From Deinococcus arcticus (GTDB taxonomy: Bacteria > Deinococcota > Deinococci > Deinococcales > Deinococcaceae): a stretch of DNA of 64,000 nt. Location: positions 244,665-308,664 of the forward strand of contig NZ_PYSV01000002.1 in NCBI RefSeq assembly GCF_003028415.1, in the 5' to 3' direction. The position numbers and the translations under genes are program-made. Positions 9,493 through 18,597 of the stretch are shown piece after piece. The notes under the pieces were generated by a model. The model did no database searches. It saw only the letters and a list, made by a program, of their open reading frames with translations, and was not told the DNA's origin. The number at the start of each line of letters is the position of its first letter. The first letter of the stretch is position 1.

Positions 9493-10560
9493 ATGACGCT
9501 GACCCCCTCCATAGAAGCCCAGCCCTGGGGCGTGACCCCGGCGGGCGAGGCCGTGACGCTCTACACCCTGCACGCTGGGCCCCTGCGCGCGCAGATCATG
9601 AATTCCGGCGGAGTGCTCGTGGGGCTGCAGGCCCCGGACCGCTGCGGCACGCCCGCCGAGGTGACCCTGGGCCACGACCACCTGGCGCCCTACCTGAGCC
9701 GCGAGACCTCGCCGTACTTTGGCGCGCTCATTGGCCGCTTCGCCAACCGAATCGCCGGGGGCCGCTTCGTGCTGGACGGGCAGCCGATCACGCTGGCGCG
9801 CAACAACGGCCCCAATGCCCTGCACGGTGGCCCGGGCGGCTTTGACGGCCAGCCCTGGCAGGCCACGCCGGATACGGGCCCGGACCACGCGCGCCTGCAC
9901 CTGCGCCGCACCAGCCCGGATGGCGAGGAAGGCTATCCCGGCACACTGCAGGTCGAGGTGACCTACACGCTCACGGCCACCGAGCTTCAGCTGCGCTACC
10001 GCGCCCAGACTAACCGGCCCACCGTCCTGAACCTCACCAACCACACCTACTGGAACCTGGGGGGCAGGCGCGACATTCTCGACCACCAGCTGCAGGTGCA
10101 GGCCGGACGCTTCACGCCCACGGACAAGCAGGCCATTCCCACTGGCGAGCTTCAGGACGTGACGGGCACCCCCTTCGACCTGCGCAGGCCCCGGCGCCTG
10201 GGTGACGTACTGGCGCTGTCCCACGACCAACTGACCTTTGCGGGCGGGCTGGACCACAACTTCGTGCTGGATCAGCCCGGCCTGGACCAGGCCGCCGCCA
10301 CCCTTCACGACCCGGCCAGTGGCCGCCGCCTGGACGTGCTGACCACCCAGCCGGGCCTGCAGGTGTACAGCGGCAACTTCCTGGACGGCCGCATCACCGG
10401 GCGCGGCGGCCAGCGCTACGGCCCCCGCTGGGCCGTGTGTCTGGAAACCCAGCATTTCCCTGACAGCCCCAACCAGCCCCACTTTCCCCGCACCCGCCTG
10501 GACCCCGGGGAAACGTTCGAGAGTCAGACGATCTACCGCTTCTCGGTGCAGGGCGGCTAA
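9493..10560 (+). CDS. galM: Aldose 1-epimerase (galactose mutarotase)
   Basis: Interconverts alpha and beta anomers of galactose or glucose released by glycosidases. The 355-residue product shows the family signatures FGALIGRFANRIAGGRF and NGPNALHGGPGGFD, the catalytic-histidine region LTNHTYWNLGG near residue 178, and LETQHFPDSPNQPHFP with the conserved glutamate near residue 318. The ATG at 9493 is preferred because upstream codons overlap the GH2 gene. It follows the GH2 gene by about 100 bp containing a weak terminator. Confidence 0.93.
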   Translation: MTLTPSIEAQPWGVTPAGEAVTLYTLHAGPLRAQIMNSGGVLVGLQAPDRCGTPAEVTLGHDHLAPYLSRETSPYFGALIGRFANRIAGGRFVLDGQPITLARNNGPNALHGGPGGFDGQPWQATPDTGPDHARLHLRRTSPDGEEGYPGTLQVEVTYTLTATELQLRYRAQTNRPTVLNLTNHTYWNLGGRRDILDHQLQVQAGRFTPTDKQAIPTGELQDVTGTPFDLRRPRRLGDVLALSHDQLTFAGGLDHNFVLDQPGLDQAAATLHDPASGRRLDVLTTQPGLQVYSGNFLDGRITGRGGQRYGPRWAVCLETQHFPDSPNQPHFPRTRLDPGETFESQTIYRFSVQGG

Positions 10561-10641
10561 CCCACGCCCCCAGGCTGTGCCCGGCCTGCCCACCCACCGG
10601 GCCCCGGCACCCCTTTCCACCCCCGGCCCATCCCGCTGCGC

Positions 10642-10647
10642 TACACT
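10642..10647 (+). promoter_or_regulatory. Leaderless-type -10 box
   Basis: TACACT, 8 nt before the ATG at 10656. Confidence 0.45.
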
Positions 10648-10655
10648 TGTGCCAC

Positions 10656-11039
<384 letters not shown>

Positions 11040-11096
11040 CAGCGAGAGGTTGAACCAGACAGGGGCGGCGATCCACCTTCCGGATCGCCGCCGCTC

Positions 11097-11280
11097 TGAT
11101 ACGGACTGCCGTCCATTTCCGTCAAATCCGGGAAGAAGGGGGATGTTCCCCGCCTTCGGCGCTGTTCCAGCCCAATTCCCGGAAATCCGCATTTGTTCCT
11201 TCTCTACTGCGCAGCTCTTCGAGTCCATCCGGTCAAAAACATTCCGGAATGTGTTCCGGAATGTTTTGGAAGCCGTATGA
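11097..11280 (+). repeat. Family A interspersed repeat, copy A1
   Basis: The element begins TGATACGGACTGCCGTCC and ends GGAAGCCGTATGA, so its tips are inverted. A 14-bp perfect stem (11236-11249 with 11254-11267, 4-nt loop) lies near the right end and ends in TTTT. It occupies the gap between two convergent genes (10656 plus, 11302 minus) and could terminate both. Confidence 0.85.
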
Positions 11281-11301
11281 GCGCCTGCCTTGAAGCGTTC
11301 G

Positions 11302-11763
11302 CTAGGCCCCGGAAAACGCAAGGAAGCCCGCCGCCACCCCGATCAGGGTGCCCACGAGCACTTCCAGATAGGTGTGGCCCAGCAGCACCCGCAGGGGCAG
11401 GGGAGCAAAGCCTTCGCGCACCACGGCGCGCAGTTCTTCCACTAAGTCGTTCAGCAGCCGGGCCTGCTGGCCGCTGCTGTGGCGCACACCCGTGGCGTCG
11501 TACATGACAATCAGGGCAAAGACCGCGCAGGCGGCAAATAACGGGCTGGCCATGCCCTCGGTGAGGCCCACGCCGGTGGTCAGGGCGGCCACCATGGCGC
11601 TGTGGCTGCTGGGCATGCCCCCGGTTTCCATGAACGCGCCGGGACGCCAGCGCCGCTCAATCAGCCCAATCAGCAGCACCTTCAGCACCTGGGCGCCCGT
11701 GCTGGACAGCACCGCCACCCACAGCCAGCGGTTACTCAGCAGCTCAGCGAAAGCGTCCACCAC
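11302..11763 (-). CDS. Divergent PAP2 family membrane protein
   Basis: Member of the divergent PAP2 (YuiD/DUF212-like) family, small membrane proteins related to acid phosphatases/haloperoxidases. The 153-residue product has about four hydrophobic segments and the family motif [17 protein letters not shown] near residue 45, plus [14 protein letters not shown] near residue 90 and [12 protein letters not shown] near residue 127. The activity is uncharacterised in most bacteria. It starts with GTG inside the end of folD (20-bp overlap), making it the last gene of a four-gene operon; GTG at 11760 is an equal alternative. Confidence 0.88.
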   Translation of the reverse strand: MVDAFAELLSNRWLWVAVLSSTGAQVLKVLLIGLIERRWRPGAFMETGGMPSSHSAMVAALTTGVGLTEGMASPLFAACAVFALIVMYDATGVRHSSGQQARLLNDLVEELRAVVREGFAPLPLRVLLGHTYLEVLVGTLIGVAAGFLAFSGA

Positions 11764-12637
11764 GACCCTCTTGACCCGCGGGCGCCTCGGCCGCCAGAAC
11801 GGTATTCATCAGCAGTTGCGCCACCGTCATGGGGCCCACGCCGCCCGGCACCGGGGTCAGCGCGCCGGCCACCGCCGCCACGTCCGGGTGCACGTCGCCC
11901 GTCAGGCGCCCCTGGCCAGGGGCGTCTGCCACGCGGTTGATGCCCACGTCAATCACAGTGGCGCCGGGGCGCACCATGTCCGGGGTGATCAGGTGTGCAC
12001 GCCCAGCGGCCACGATCAGCAGCTCGGCCTCGCGGGTCACGGCGCCCAGATCGGGGGTGCGGCTGTGGGCCACGGTCACGGTGGCGTTCGCGTTCAGCAG
12101 CAGCGCCGCCAGCGGGCGCCCCACCAGTGCGCTGCGGCCCACGATCACCGCACGCTGCCCGGCCACTGGCAGGCCATAAAACGCCAGCAGGGCCATCACC
12201 CCGGCGGGCGTGCAGGGGCGCAGGCCGGGCTGCCCGGCCCACAGCCGCCCAATGTTGACCGGGTGCAGGCCGTCCACGTCCTTCTCTGGCAGGATGGCCC
12301 CCAGCACCGGCTCGGGGTCCAGGTGGGGGGGCAGCGGCAGTTGCACGAGGATTCCATGCACCGCCGGGTCCGCGTTCAGCGTGCCCAGCAGGGCCAGCAG
12401 CTCGGCCTGCGGGGCAGCTTCGGGCAGGGCGTGCACTGCGCTGCGCAGGCCCACCTCGGCCGCCTTTCTGGCCTTGCCACGCACGTAGGCCACGCTGGCG
12501 GGGTCGTCGCCCACGCGCACCAGCGCCAGCCCCGGGGGCGCCGCCAGGCGGCCGGCACGCCGGGCGGCCTCGGCCAGCAGCGCCTGGGCTGCCGGTGCGC
12601 CGGGCAGGGGCCGGGCCAGGGCCGCGCCGGGGGTCAC
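11744..12637 (-). CDS. folD: Methylene-THF dehydrogenase/methenyl-THF cyclohydrolase
   Basis: Bifunctional one-carbon enzyme converting 5,10-methylene-THF to 10-formyl-THF with NADP. The 297-residue product has the catalytic YVRGK (Tyr51, Lys55), the signature [13 protein letters not shown], the [12 protein letters not shown] and [11 protein letters not shown] segments, and the nucleotide-binding [13 protein letters not shown]-terminal [17 protein letters not shown] is complete. Its start overlaps the nusB stop by four bases. Confidence 0.96.
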   Translation of the reverse strand: MTPGAALARPLPGAPAAQALLAEAARRAGRLAAPPGLALVRVGDDPASVAYVRGKARKAAEVGLRSAVHALPEAAPQAELLALLGTLNADPAVHGILVQLPLPPHLDPEPVLGAILPEKDVDGLHPVNIGRLWAGQPGLRPCTPAGVMALLAFYGLPVAGQRAVIVGRSALVGRPLAALLLNANATVTVAHSRTPDLGAVTREAELLIVAAGRAHLITPDMVRPGATVIDVGINRVADAPGQGRLTGDVHPDVAAVAGALTPVPGGVGPMTVAQLLMNTVLAAEAPAGQEGRGGRFR

Positions 12638-13155
12638 TCCTGCGGCTCCTGCTCCGGGCGCGGGGCAGAGTCCGGGCGGGGCCCGGGGCCCTGCGGCTCC
12701 TGCAGGCTGCGGCTCAGGCCGCCCAGCACCCCGTTCACAAAGCGCCCGGAGTCGTCGCCGCCGAACTTGCGGGCAATGCGCACGGCACTTTCAATGATGG
12801 GCGGGTGCGGCTCGCCGGTGTACAGCAGCTCAAAGGTGGCCAGCCGCAGCACATTCAGGTCCGTCTGGGCCATCTGGTCAAAGCTCCAGCCGCGAATGGT
12901 GCGCCGCAGCGTGGCGTCAATGTCCGGGCGGTGGGTGCCCAGACCGGTGACCAGTTCACCCGCAAAGGCCAGGGCCTCCTCGTTCAGGGGCGCGAAGGTG
13001 TCGTCGCCCGCGCGCATGGCGCCCTCGGTGCGGGTGAACACGCTCTGCAGGGGCAGATCACCCCGGTCAGCTTCAAACAGCACCCGGAAGGCAAATTCGC
13101 GGGCGGCGCGGCGGGTGCCCACCGGGGCGGCGGCTTTCTCACGGCGGCGGGTCAC
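12634..13155 (-). CDS. nusB: Transcription antitermination factor NusB
   Basis: NusB binds boxA RNA with NusE for antitermination of rRNA operons. The helical core spans roughly residues 14-155 ([18 protein letters not shown], then [18 protein letters not shown] and [30 protein letters not shown]). The last 18 residues form a Pro/Glu-rich tail ([22 protein letters not shown]) beyond the usual end. The GTG start at 13155 overlaps the stop of the upstream gene. Confidence 0.95.
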   Translation of the reverse strand: MTRRREKAAAPVGTRRAAREFAFRVLFEADRGDLPLQSVFTRTEGAMRAGDDTFAPLNEEALAFAGELVTGLGTHRPDIDATLRRTIRGWSFDQMAQTDLNVLRLATFELLYTGEPHPPIIESAVRIARKFGGDDSGRFVNGVLGGLSRSLQEPQGPGPRPDSAPRPEQEPQE

Positions 13156-13502
13156 GCCGGGCTGCCTTTGGGCAGGCAGACATTGTGCACGCTCACGTTC
13201 ACGGCGCGCACCTTCAGGCCGGTCATCAGTTCAATGTTCTCGCGCACGGCCTGCTGCACCTGCTCCGAGAGGGCCACGAGGTTGCGGCCAAACTCGATGT
13301 TCAGGCCCACATCCACCGTCACGTCCTGTCCTTCACGGGTCACGCGCAGAGCGCGGGGACGGCGGCCCGGCGTCTGATTGCGCAGCACCTCGTTCATCTT
13401 CAGGGGCGCCGACGCCACCTCGGTGCCGTCAATGCCGTCCAGGGTGGTCACGGCAATGTCCATCAGGACATGCTTGCTGATCTCAATTTCTGGTGTTGCC
13501 AT
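13152..13502 (-). CDS. Asp23/Gls24 family protein
   Basis: A 116-residue protein of the Asp23/Gls24 alkaline-shock family ([21 protein letters not shown] centre, then [20 protein letters not shown] and VNVSVHNV). Such proteins are often encoded beside nusB. The ATG at 13502 has GGAGG upstream; codons further upstream lack the family pattern. It heads the operon with nusB, folD and the PAP2 protein. The function in this phylum is unknown. Confidence 0.88.
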   Translation of the reverse strand: MATPEIEISKHVLMDIAVTTLDGIDGTEVASAPLKMNEVLRNQTPGRRPRALRVTREGQDVTVDVGLNIEFGRNLVALSEQVQQAVRENIELMTGLKVRAVNVSVHNVCLPKGSPA

Positions 13503-13639
13503 GCTGCTCTTGCCTCCACACGCGCGCCCGTCTCGACACCCGCCTGGGCGCGCCAATAGGCTTCAGTGTATCCCGTCTCCGGGGACGGGCAGGGCCGGAT
13601 GACCTCTGAGCGGGCCCCCGCTGCCTGCCGGGGCCACGC

Positions 13640-15679
13640 TCAGCCGGCCGTCACGCCTTTCTCGGCCAGCAGCGCGGCCAGCCCGGCCTCGTCCAGCACG
13701 CTCACCCCCAGTTCCTGGGCCCGGGTGAGCTTGCTGCCGGCCTCCTCACCCGCAATCAGGTAACTGGTCTTGCCCGTCACCGAACCCGTCACGCGGCCCC
13801 CGGCGGCTTCCAGCTGCGCCTTGATGGCGTCGCGGGGGCGGCCCAGCGTGCCGGTGATGACAAAGTTCAGGCCCCGCAGCTGCTCGCCGCGCGCCTGGGT
13901 TTCGCCCTGGGGATTCAGGCCCGCCGCGCGCAGCTTGTTCAGCAGGCGCACCGTGCCCTCTTCTTTCAGGGTCACGGCCACGGCCGCGCCAATCACCTTG
14001 CCCAGACCCGGCACCGCCTCAATCTCTTCCGGGGTGGCGTTCATCAGGGCGTCCAGGCTGCCGAAGTGCCGCGCCAGCACCTGCGCGTTGCGCTCGCCCA
14101 CGTGGGGCAGGCCCAGCGCGTTGACCACCCGCCACAGCGGCTGCGTCTTGCTGGCCGAGAGCTGCGAAAGGATGTTCTGCGCTTTTTTCTCGCCGCCGCG
14201 CTCCAGACCGGCCAGCTGTTCACTGGTCAGGCTGTACAGGTCGGCGGCGTCTTTCACCAGCCCGGTGTCCAGCAACTGGGCAATCAGCTTCTCGCCAATG
14301 CCCTGAATATCCATCGCCCCGCGCGAAACGAAATACTGAATCATGCGGTACTGCTGGGCCGGGCAGGCGGGGTTCTCGCAGTAGGTGTTCGCGTCGTCCT
14401 CGTGGCGCACGGCGGGGTGGCCGCACTCGGGGCAGTGGGTGGGAAATGCAAAGGCCGCCGCCCCCTGGGGGCGCTTGTCCAGCACCACGCGCATGATCTG
14501 CGGAATCACCCCGCCGGATTTGCGCACCACCACGGTGTCGCCAAGGCGCAGGTCCAGCCCTTTGATGTAATCCTCGTTGTGCAGCGTGGCCTTGCTGACG
14601 GTGCTGCCTTCAATCAGCCGGGGCTGCAGGTGGGCCAGCGGCGCCAGCTTGCCGGTGCGGCCCACGTTCACCGTGATCGCCTCCAGCACCGTCTCCACCT
14701 CTTCCACTGGGAACTTGTAGGCAATGGCCCAGCGCGGCGCGCGGCTGGTAAAGCCCGCTTCCTCCTGCAGCCGCAGGGGATCAAGTTTGATCACGGTGCC
14801 GTCGGCGTCAAATTCAAAGTCCTGGCGCCCGGCGATCATGCGGGCGTGGTAGTCGGCCGCCGCGCCAAGGCCCTGCAGGCGCTCCGCGTGGCGGCTGACG
14901 GGAAAGCCCCGCGCGGCCAGCCAGTCCAGCACCTCGCTCTGGGTGGTCGCTGGCACCCCGTCGCGCTTGCCCAGCGCATAGAAGATGGCCTTGAGGTTGC
15001 GGGTACGCGTGACCTCCGGGTCCTTCTGCCGCAGCGCCCCGGCGGCTCCGTTGCGAGGATTTTTCAGCATCGGCGTGCCCAGTTCTTCGGCCTGGGCATT
15101 GTACGCGGCAAAGTCCACGCGGCTCATATACACCTCGCCGCGCACCTCCAGTTCGCCGCGCAGGCCCGGCAGGCTCGCGGGAATGCCCGGCACGGTCTGC
15201 ACCTGCGCGGTCACGATCTCGCCGGTCACGCCGTTGCCGCGCGTGGCGGCCCACTGCAGTTCACCGTCCACGTAGTAGAGGTTCACGCTCAGGCCGTCAA
15301 TTTTCAGCTCGCCGGTAAAGCTGAAGTCGTCGTGCTCGGGGGGCAGGTTCAGGGCGCGGGCCAGCTTCTCTCGCCACTCGCTGAGTTCCTCGTCACTGAA
15401 CACGTTGTCCAGGCTGGTCATGGGCGTGGGGTGGTTCACCGGCACAAAGGCGCTGCTGGGCGCCCCACCCACCGCCTGCGCCGGGCTGACCCCACCGGCC
15501 AGGGCCGCTGCCTGCGCCGCCCAGTCCGGATGCTGGGCTTCCAGGGCGCGCAGCTCACGCACCAACGCGTCGTACTCGGCGTCGGGAATCAGGGGGGCGT
15601 CCAGTTCGTGGTACGCGCGGTTATGACGGGCAACCTCGGCGCTCAGGGCGAGGTAGTGGTCGAACGCGGCCGGGTTCAT
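13640..15679 (-). CDS. ligA: NAD-dependent DNA ligase
   Basis: Seals nicks in replication and repair using NAD. The 679-residue product has the Ia domain (residues 1-70), the adenylation site ELKIDGLS with Lys126, an OB fold, four zinc cysteines (CPECG...YCENPAC) near residues 410-432, helix-hairpin-helix repeats around 470-590 ([20 protein letters not shown]), and a C-terminal BRCT domain (about 600-679, [17 protein letters not shown]). It is full length. The start is ATG with TATCCT 7 nt upstream. Confidence 0.97.
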   Translation of the reverse strand: MNPAAFDHYLALSAEVARHNRAYHELDAPLIPDAEYDALVRELRALEAQHPDWAAQAAALAGGVSPAQAVGGAPSSAFVPVNHPTPMTSLDNVFSDEELSEWREKLARALNLPPEHDDFSFTGELKIDGLSVNLYYVDGELQWAATRGNGVTGEIVTAQVQTVPGIPASLPGLRGELEVRGEVYMSRVDFAAYNAQAEELGTPMLKNPRNGAAGALRQKDPEVTRTRNLKAIFYALGKRDGVPATTQSEVLDWLAARGFPVSRHAERLQGLGAAADYHARMIAGRQDFEFDADGTVIKLDPLRLQEEAGFTSRAPRWAIAYKFPVEEVETVLEAITVNVGRTGKLAPLAHLQPRLIEGSTVSKATLHNEDYIKGLDLRLGDTVVVRKSGGVIPQIMRVVLDKRPQGAAAFAFPTHCPECGHPAVRHEDDANTYCENPACPAQQYRMIQYFVSRGAMDIQGIGEKLIAQLLDTGLVKDAADLYSLTSEQLAGLERGGEKKAQNILSQLSASKTQPLWRVVNALGLPHVGERNAQVLARHFGSLDALMNATPEEIEAVPGLGKVIGAAVAVTLKEEGTVRLLNKLRAAGLNPQGETQARGEQLRGLNFVITGTLGRPRDAIKAQLEAAGGRVTGSVTGKTSYLIAGEEAGSKLTRAQELGVSVLDEAGLAALLAEKGVTAG

Positions 15680-15686
15680 GGGGGTC

Positions 15687-15692
15687 AGGATA
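15687..15692 (-). promoter_or_regulatory. Leaderless-type -10 box of ligA
   Basis: TATCCT on the minus strand, 7 nt before the ATG at 15679. Confidence 0.5.
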
Positions 15693-15935
15693 CGGTGCGT
15701 GTGGGTGAGCGCGGGAGAATCCGGGGCTGCACAAGCTAAGGAGCGGGTCAGGTGCGGGGCTCAGGCTGTCCGGGCGGCAGGGGCCCTGGTTTGAGAAAGG
15801 CCTGAACGCCCCGCGCTGTCAGACTCTGGTGAGAATTCAAGCGTGAAGATGCTCTGAACAGTGTTCATACCCAACCCCTCATGTCAGTCAGGCCAATGTG
15901 ACCCCCCACAGGGTCTAGACACCTGGGGATTTCCG

Positions 15936-15941
15936 TATACT
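15936..15941 (+). promoter_or_regulatory. -10 box for the BMP-family gene
   Basis: TATACT 47 nt before the ATG at 15989, inside an AT-richer stretch; no good TTGACA-like -35 is visible at standard spacing. A GGAGG at 15977-15981 marks a leadered mRNA. Confidence 0.5.
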
Positions 15942-15988
15942 CTGTTCAAGCATCCACATCTCCCATTCCACTCTTCGGAGGAAGCTCA

Positions 15989-17089
15989 ATGAAAAAAATG
16001 CTGACCATCGCCCTTGCCCTGACCGTCTCGGTCGCCTCTGCCCAGACCGTGCGCGTGGGTCTGGCCTACGACGCCGGCGGGAAGTTCGACAAGAGCTTTA
16101 ACCAGAGCGCCTATGAAGGCAGCCAGCGCGCCGTCAAGGCCTTCGGCGTTCAGACCAAGGACTTCGAGCCCAGTGACCCCAGCCAGACGGTGCAGGGCAT
16201 CCGCGAGTTCGCCAACCAGGGCTTTGACCTGACCATCGGCGTGGGCTTTGCCAACAACGCCAGCATTTCGCAGGTGGCCAAGGAAAACCCCGACCTGTAC
16301 TTCGGTCTGGTGGACGACGTTTCGCAGCAGAAGAACGTGGCCAGCCTGATTTTCGCTGAAGAGCAGGGCAGCTACCTCGTGGGCTACATCGCTGGCATGA
16401 ACTCCTCGACGGGCGTGGTGGGCTTCGTGGGCGGCATGGACATCCCCCTGATCCACAAGTTCGAAGCGGGCTTCAAAGCGGGCGTGCGGGCCGCCAACCC
16501 CAAGGCGCGCGTGATCGCGCAGTACGTGGGCACCACCCCTGAAGCCTGGAACAACCCCGCCAAGGCCAAGGAAATCGCGGGCAGCATGCGCGCTCGGGGA
16601 GTGGACATCATCTTCGCGGCGGCCGGCGGTAGCGGTAAGGGTGTGATTGACTACATTGGTCAGAACCAGTGCCTCAAGGCCAGCCAGCTGCCCGCTGGCG
16701 TGAAGTTCAACACCAATAACTTCGCCAGCATCCGCAAGAGCGCCAGCTACACCCGCGCCTGCGCCGGCAACACCCGCCCCATGTTCTTCATCGGCGTGGA
16801 CAAGAACCAGAACGTAGAAGGTGACTACGACAAGAACCCCGCCACCATGAACCACGGCCTGACCAGTATGCTCAAGCGTGTGGACAACGCCGTGTACGCG
16901 CTGATCCGTGACGTCAAGGACGGCAAGTTCAAGGGTGGCGAGCGCCGCTTCGGCCTGCGTGAAGGCGGCGTGGGCTACGCCGTGGACCAGTACAACCGCG
17001 TTCTGATCACCAGCGCCCAGGTGGCCCGCGTGGAGGCCGTGAAGGCCAAGATCATCAGCGGCGCCATCAAGGTCCCCACCACCCGCTAA
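15989..17089 (+). CDS. BMP family (PnrA-like) substrate-binding protein
   Basis: Predicted periplasmic binding protein of the basic-membrane-protein/PnrA family, whose studied members bind purine nucleosides. The 366-residue product has a signal peptide (MKKMLTIALALTVSVASA, cleavage near residue 18) followed by VRVGLAYDAGGKFDKSFNQSA. GFVGGMDIPLIHKFEAGF near residue 149 and DIIFAAAGGSGKGV near residue 210 are typical. The mature protein starts with Gln, not Cys, so it is exported rather than lipid-anchored. No permease or ATPase genes adjoin it. RBS and -10 suggest good expression. Confidence 0.9.
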   Translation: MKKMLTIALALTVSVASAQTVRVGLAYDAGGKFDKSFNQSAYEGSQRAVKAFGVQTKDFEPSDPSQTVQGIREFANQGFDLTIGVGFANNASISQVAKENPDLYFGLVDDVSQQKNVASLIFAEEQGSYLVGYIAGMNSSTGVVGFVGGMDIPLIHKFEAGFKAGVRAANPKARVIAQYVGTTPEAWNNPAKAKEIAGSMRARGVDIIFAAAGGSGKGVIDYIGQNQCLKASQLPAGVKFNTNNFASIRKSASYTRACAGNTRPMFFIGVDKNQNVEGDYDKNPATMNHGLTSMLKRVDNAVYALIRDVKDGKFKGGERRFGLREGGVGYAVDQYNRVLITSAQVARVEAVKAKIISGAIKVPTTR

Positions 17090-17105
17090 ATCTCGCCTCT
17101 CTGTG

Positions 17106-17133
17106 CAGCGCGCTCCCTGTGGGCGCGCTGTTT
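17106..17133 (+). terminator. Intrinsic terminator of the BMP-family gene
   Basis: CAGCGCGC pairs perfectly with GCGCGCTG (9-nt loop), followed by TTT, 17 nt after the stop codon. Confidence 0.75.
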
Positions 17134-17225
17134 GCATGGCGGGAGTGGATGGGCGGCGCCGCCCCATCCTCTCGCAGTCCCATGCTCTCCAGCGTGTCCC
17201 CTCTGCGGCGGGCCCCACAGACAGG

Positions 17226-17387
17226 TCATACGGATTCCGTCCATTTCCGTAACATCCGGAAAGAAGGGCGATGTTCCGCTCCTACGGAGCCTTTCAGGTC
17301 CAATTCCCGGAAATCCGCATTTGTTCCTGCTCCCTCCGGTCGAAAAAATTCCGTAACACATTACGGAATTTTTCGGAAGCCGTATCA
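17226..17387 (+). repeat. Family A interspersed repeat, copy A2
   Basis: Same orientation as A1, from TCATACGGATTCCGTCC to GGAAGCCGTATCA. The 13-bp stem (17344-17356 with 17361-17373) reads AAAAATTCCGTAA/TTACGGAATTTTT. Compared with A1, both arms change together so pairing is kept. It lies between convergent genes. Confidence 0.85.
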
Positions 17388-17394
17388 CACAACA

Positions 17395-17425
17395 AAGAAG
17401 CCGGGCCCCCAGGGCCCGGCTTCTT
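17395..17425. terminator. Perfect 14-bp hairpin at the lipoprotein gene end
   Basis: AAGAAGCCGGGCCC pairs with GGGCCCGGCTTCTT around a 3-nt loop, 20 nt past the stop of the minus-strand gene. T-rich flanks occur on both strands, so it may work in both directions. Confidence 0.75.
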
Positions 17426-17445
17426 CTCTAAATGGCCTGTCTTTT

Positions 17446-18513
17446 TTAGCGGCTCTCGCTTCCGCCCTGAATGGGCTGGCCCTGCTCGTCCACCACATTC
17501 ACCCGGGTGTAGGTGCCGGGCACGCGCACCAGGGTCCAGGGACTGGTGATGGCCTGGGTGGCAAAGCCGCTGGGGGCCGTGACCCGTACCGTCAGGGTCA
17601 GGGTGCTCCCGCTGGCCGCCACGTTCGTGACCTTCACGGTATAGCCGCCGGTGGGCCGCTGGCCCAGGAACACCCCCACCAGGGTGCTGCCGGTGATGCT
17701 GGGCGGCGTGGGTGCGCCGGTCTGGCGGCCATAGGCCTGGGCGTAGAGGTTCAGGGCCGCCGCGCTGGTGGTGGCCAGCTGGGCACTAAAGGCGGTGGCA
17801 GTCGCGTTGGTGCCGCTGGCCACTTCGGTAAAGGTCACGCGCGCGCCTCCTGTGGGGGTGCCCGGGGTGGGCGGGGTGGGGGTACTAGCCTGGGGCACGT
17901 TCGGCAGGATGTACAGCCCGGTGCGCAGGTATTCACTGGGGGCCGGTTCAATGGTCAGGGGCGCGTCGGGCAGGGTGCGCTCGTCCAGCACGGCCACCGC
18001 CAGCGGGCCCTGCCCCAGCAGTTCGCGGCCCAGGGCGCGGCCCTCGTCGGCGCTCAGGCGACCGGCGCCCTGCAGGCCGTCCACCGGGGTGCCGGAAACG
18101 GTGCCCTGCACGCCACCCAGCCTGGTCCAGGTGCGGCCGTCTGTGTAGTACACGGCGCTCAGGCTGGTGCCGGGCTGCGGAGTCACGGTGAACAGGCCAC
18201 TGGTACTGCGCGTCACAGACAGCTTCTGGGCCATGGGCGTGGTGGGCAGGCGGTAGGTGGCGTTGCCGTTGACGCTCAGGGTGCCGCTCAGGGCCAGATT
18301 ACCGCTCCCCTGGGCACGCAACTCTACCGGCGTGTTGCCCAGCTTGACGCTGCTCTGGCCGCCCTGGGCGGTGCCGTACACCCACACCACCCGCTCCTGG
18401 GTGCCGCCGTACAGCAGCGCCTCATGCACGCGCAGGTTGCCGGGCCCCGTCATGGTGCACGCACTCAGAAGTCCGGCCGTCAGGGGCAGGACCAGCCATG
18501 GGAATCGCTTCAT
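17446..18513 (-). CDS. PrcB-domain lipoprotein
   Basis: A 355-residue predicted lipoprotein: the signal MKRFPWLVLPLTAGLLSAC has a lipobox ending at Cys19. Residues 20-195 are beta-rich with no family I know. A Pro/Thr linker (ASTPTPPTPGTPTGG, near 208-222) leads to a C-terminal domain with FLGQRPTGGYTVKVTNVAAS and the following TLTVRVTAPSG, the pattern of the PrcB C-terminal domain. PrcB was described as a partner of the Treponema dentilisin protease, but no protease gene is next to this one. The stop is followed by a strong hairpin. Confidence 0.75.
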   Translation of the reverse strand: MKRFPWLVLPLTAGLLSACTMTGPGNLRVHEALLYGGTQERVVWVYGTAQGGQSSVKLGNTPVELRAQGSGNLALSGTLSVNGNATYRLPTTPMAQKLSVTRSTSGLFTVTPQPGTSLSAVYYTDGRTWTRLGGVQGTVSGTPVDGLQGAGRLSADEGRALGRELLGQGPLAVAVLDERTLPDAPLTIEPAPSEYLRTGLYILPNVPQASTPTPPTPGTPTGGARVTFTEVASGTNATATAFSAQLATTSAAALNLYAQAYGRQTGAPTPPSITGSTLVGVFLGQRPTGGYTVKVTNVAASGSTLTLTVRVTAPSGFATQAITSPWTLVRVPGTYTRVNVVDEQGQPIQGGSESR

Positions 18514-18597
18514 GCCGCCCAGCTTAGGGAGCCGGTCTGACCGGGGACTGAAGGGTGCCTTGACCCAACCCAGAGGAACAGCCCCGCCGCGCCGCCT

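Larger units (their letters stand above)
15680..15988. other. Divergent intergenic region between ligA and the BMP gene
   Basis: 309 bp with the ligA -10 box at one end and the BMP-gene -10 and GGAGG at the other. Between them is a lower-GC stretch (about 15825-15950) but no ORF or RNA gene that I can support. Confidence 0.5.

Noticed and set aside
15680..15720. RDRM search upstream of ligA and recN
   Set aside because: Both DNA-repair genes have simple leaderless -10 boxes and no 17-bp TTAYG...CRTAA palindrome was seen.
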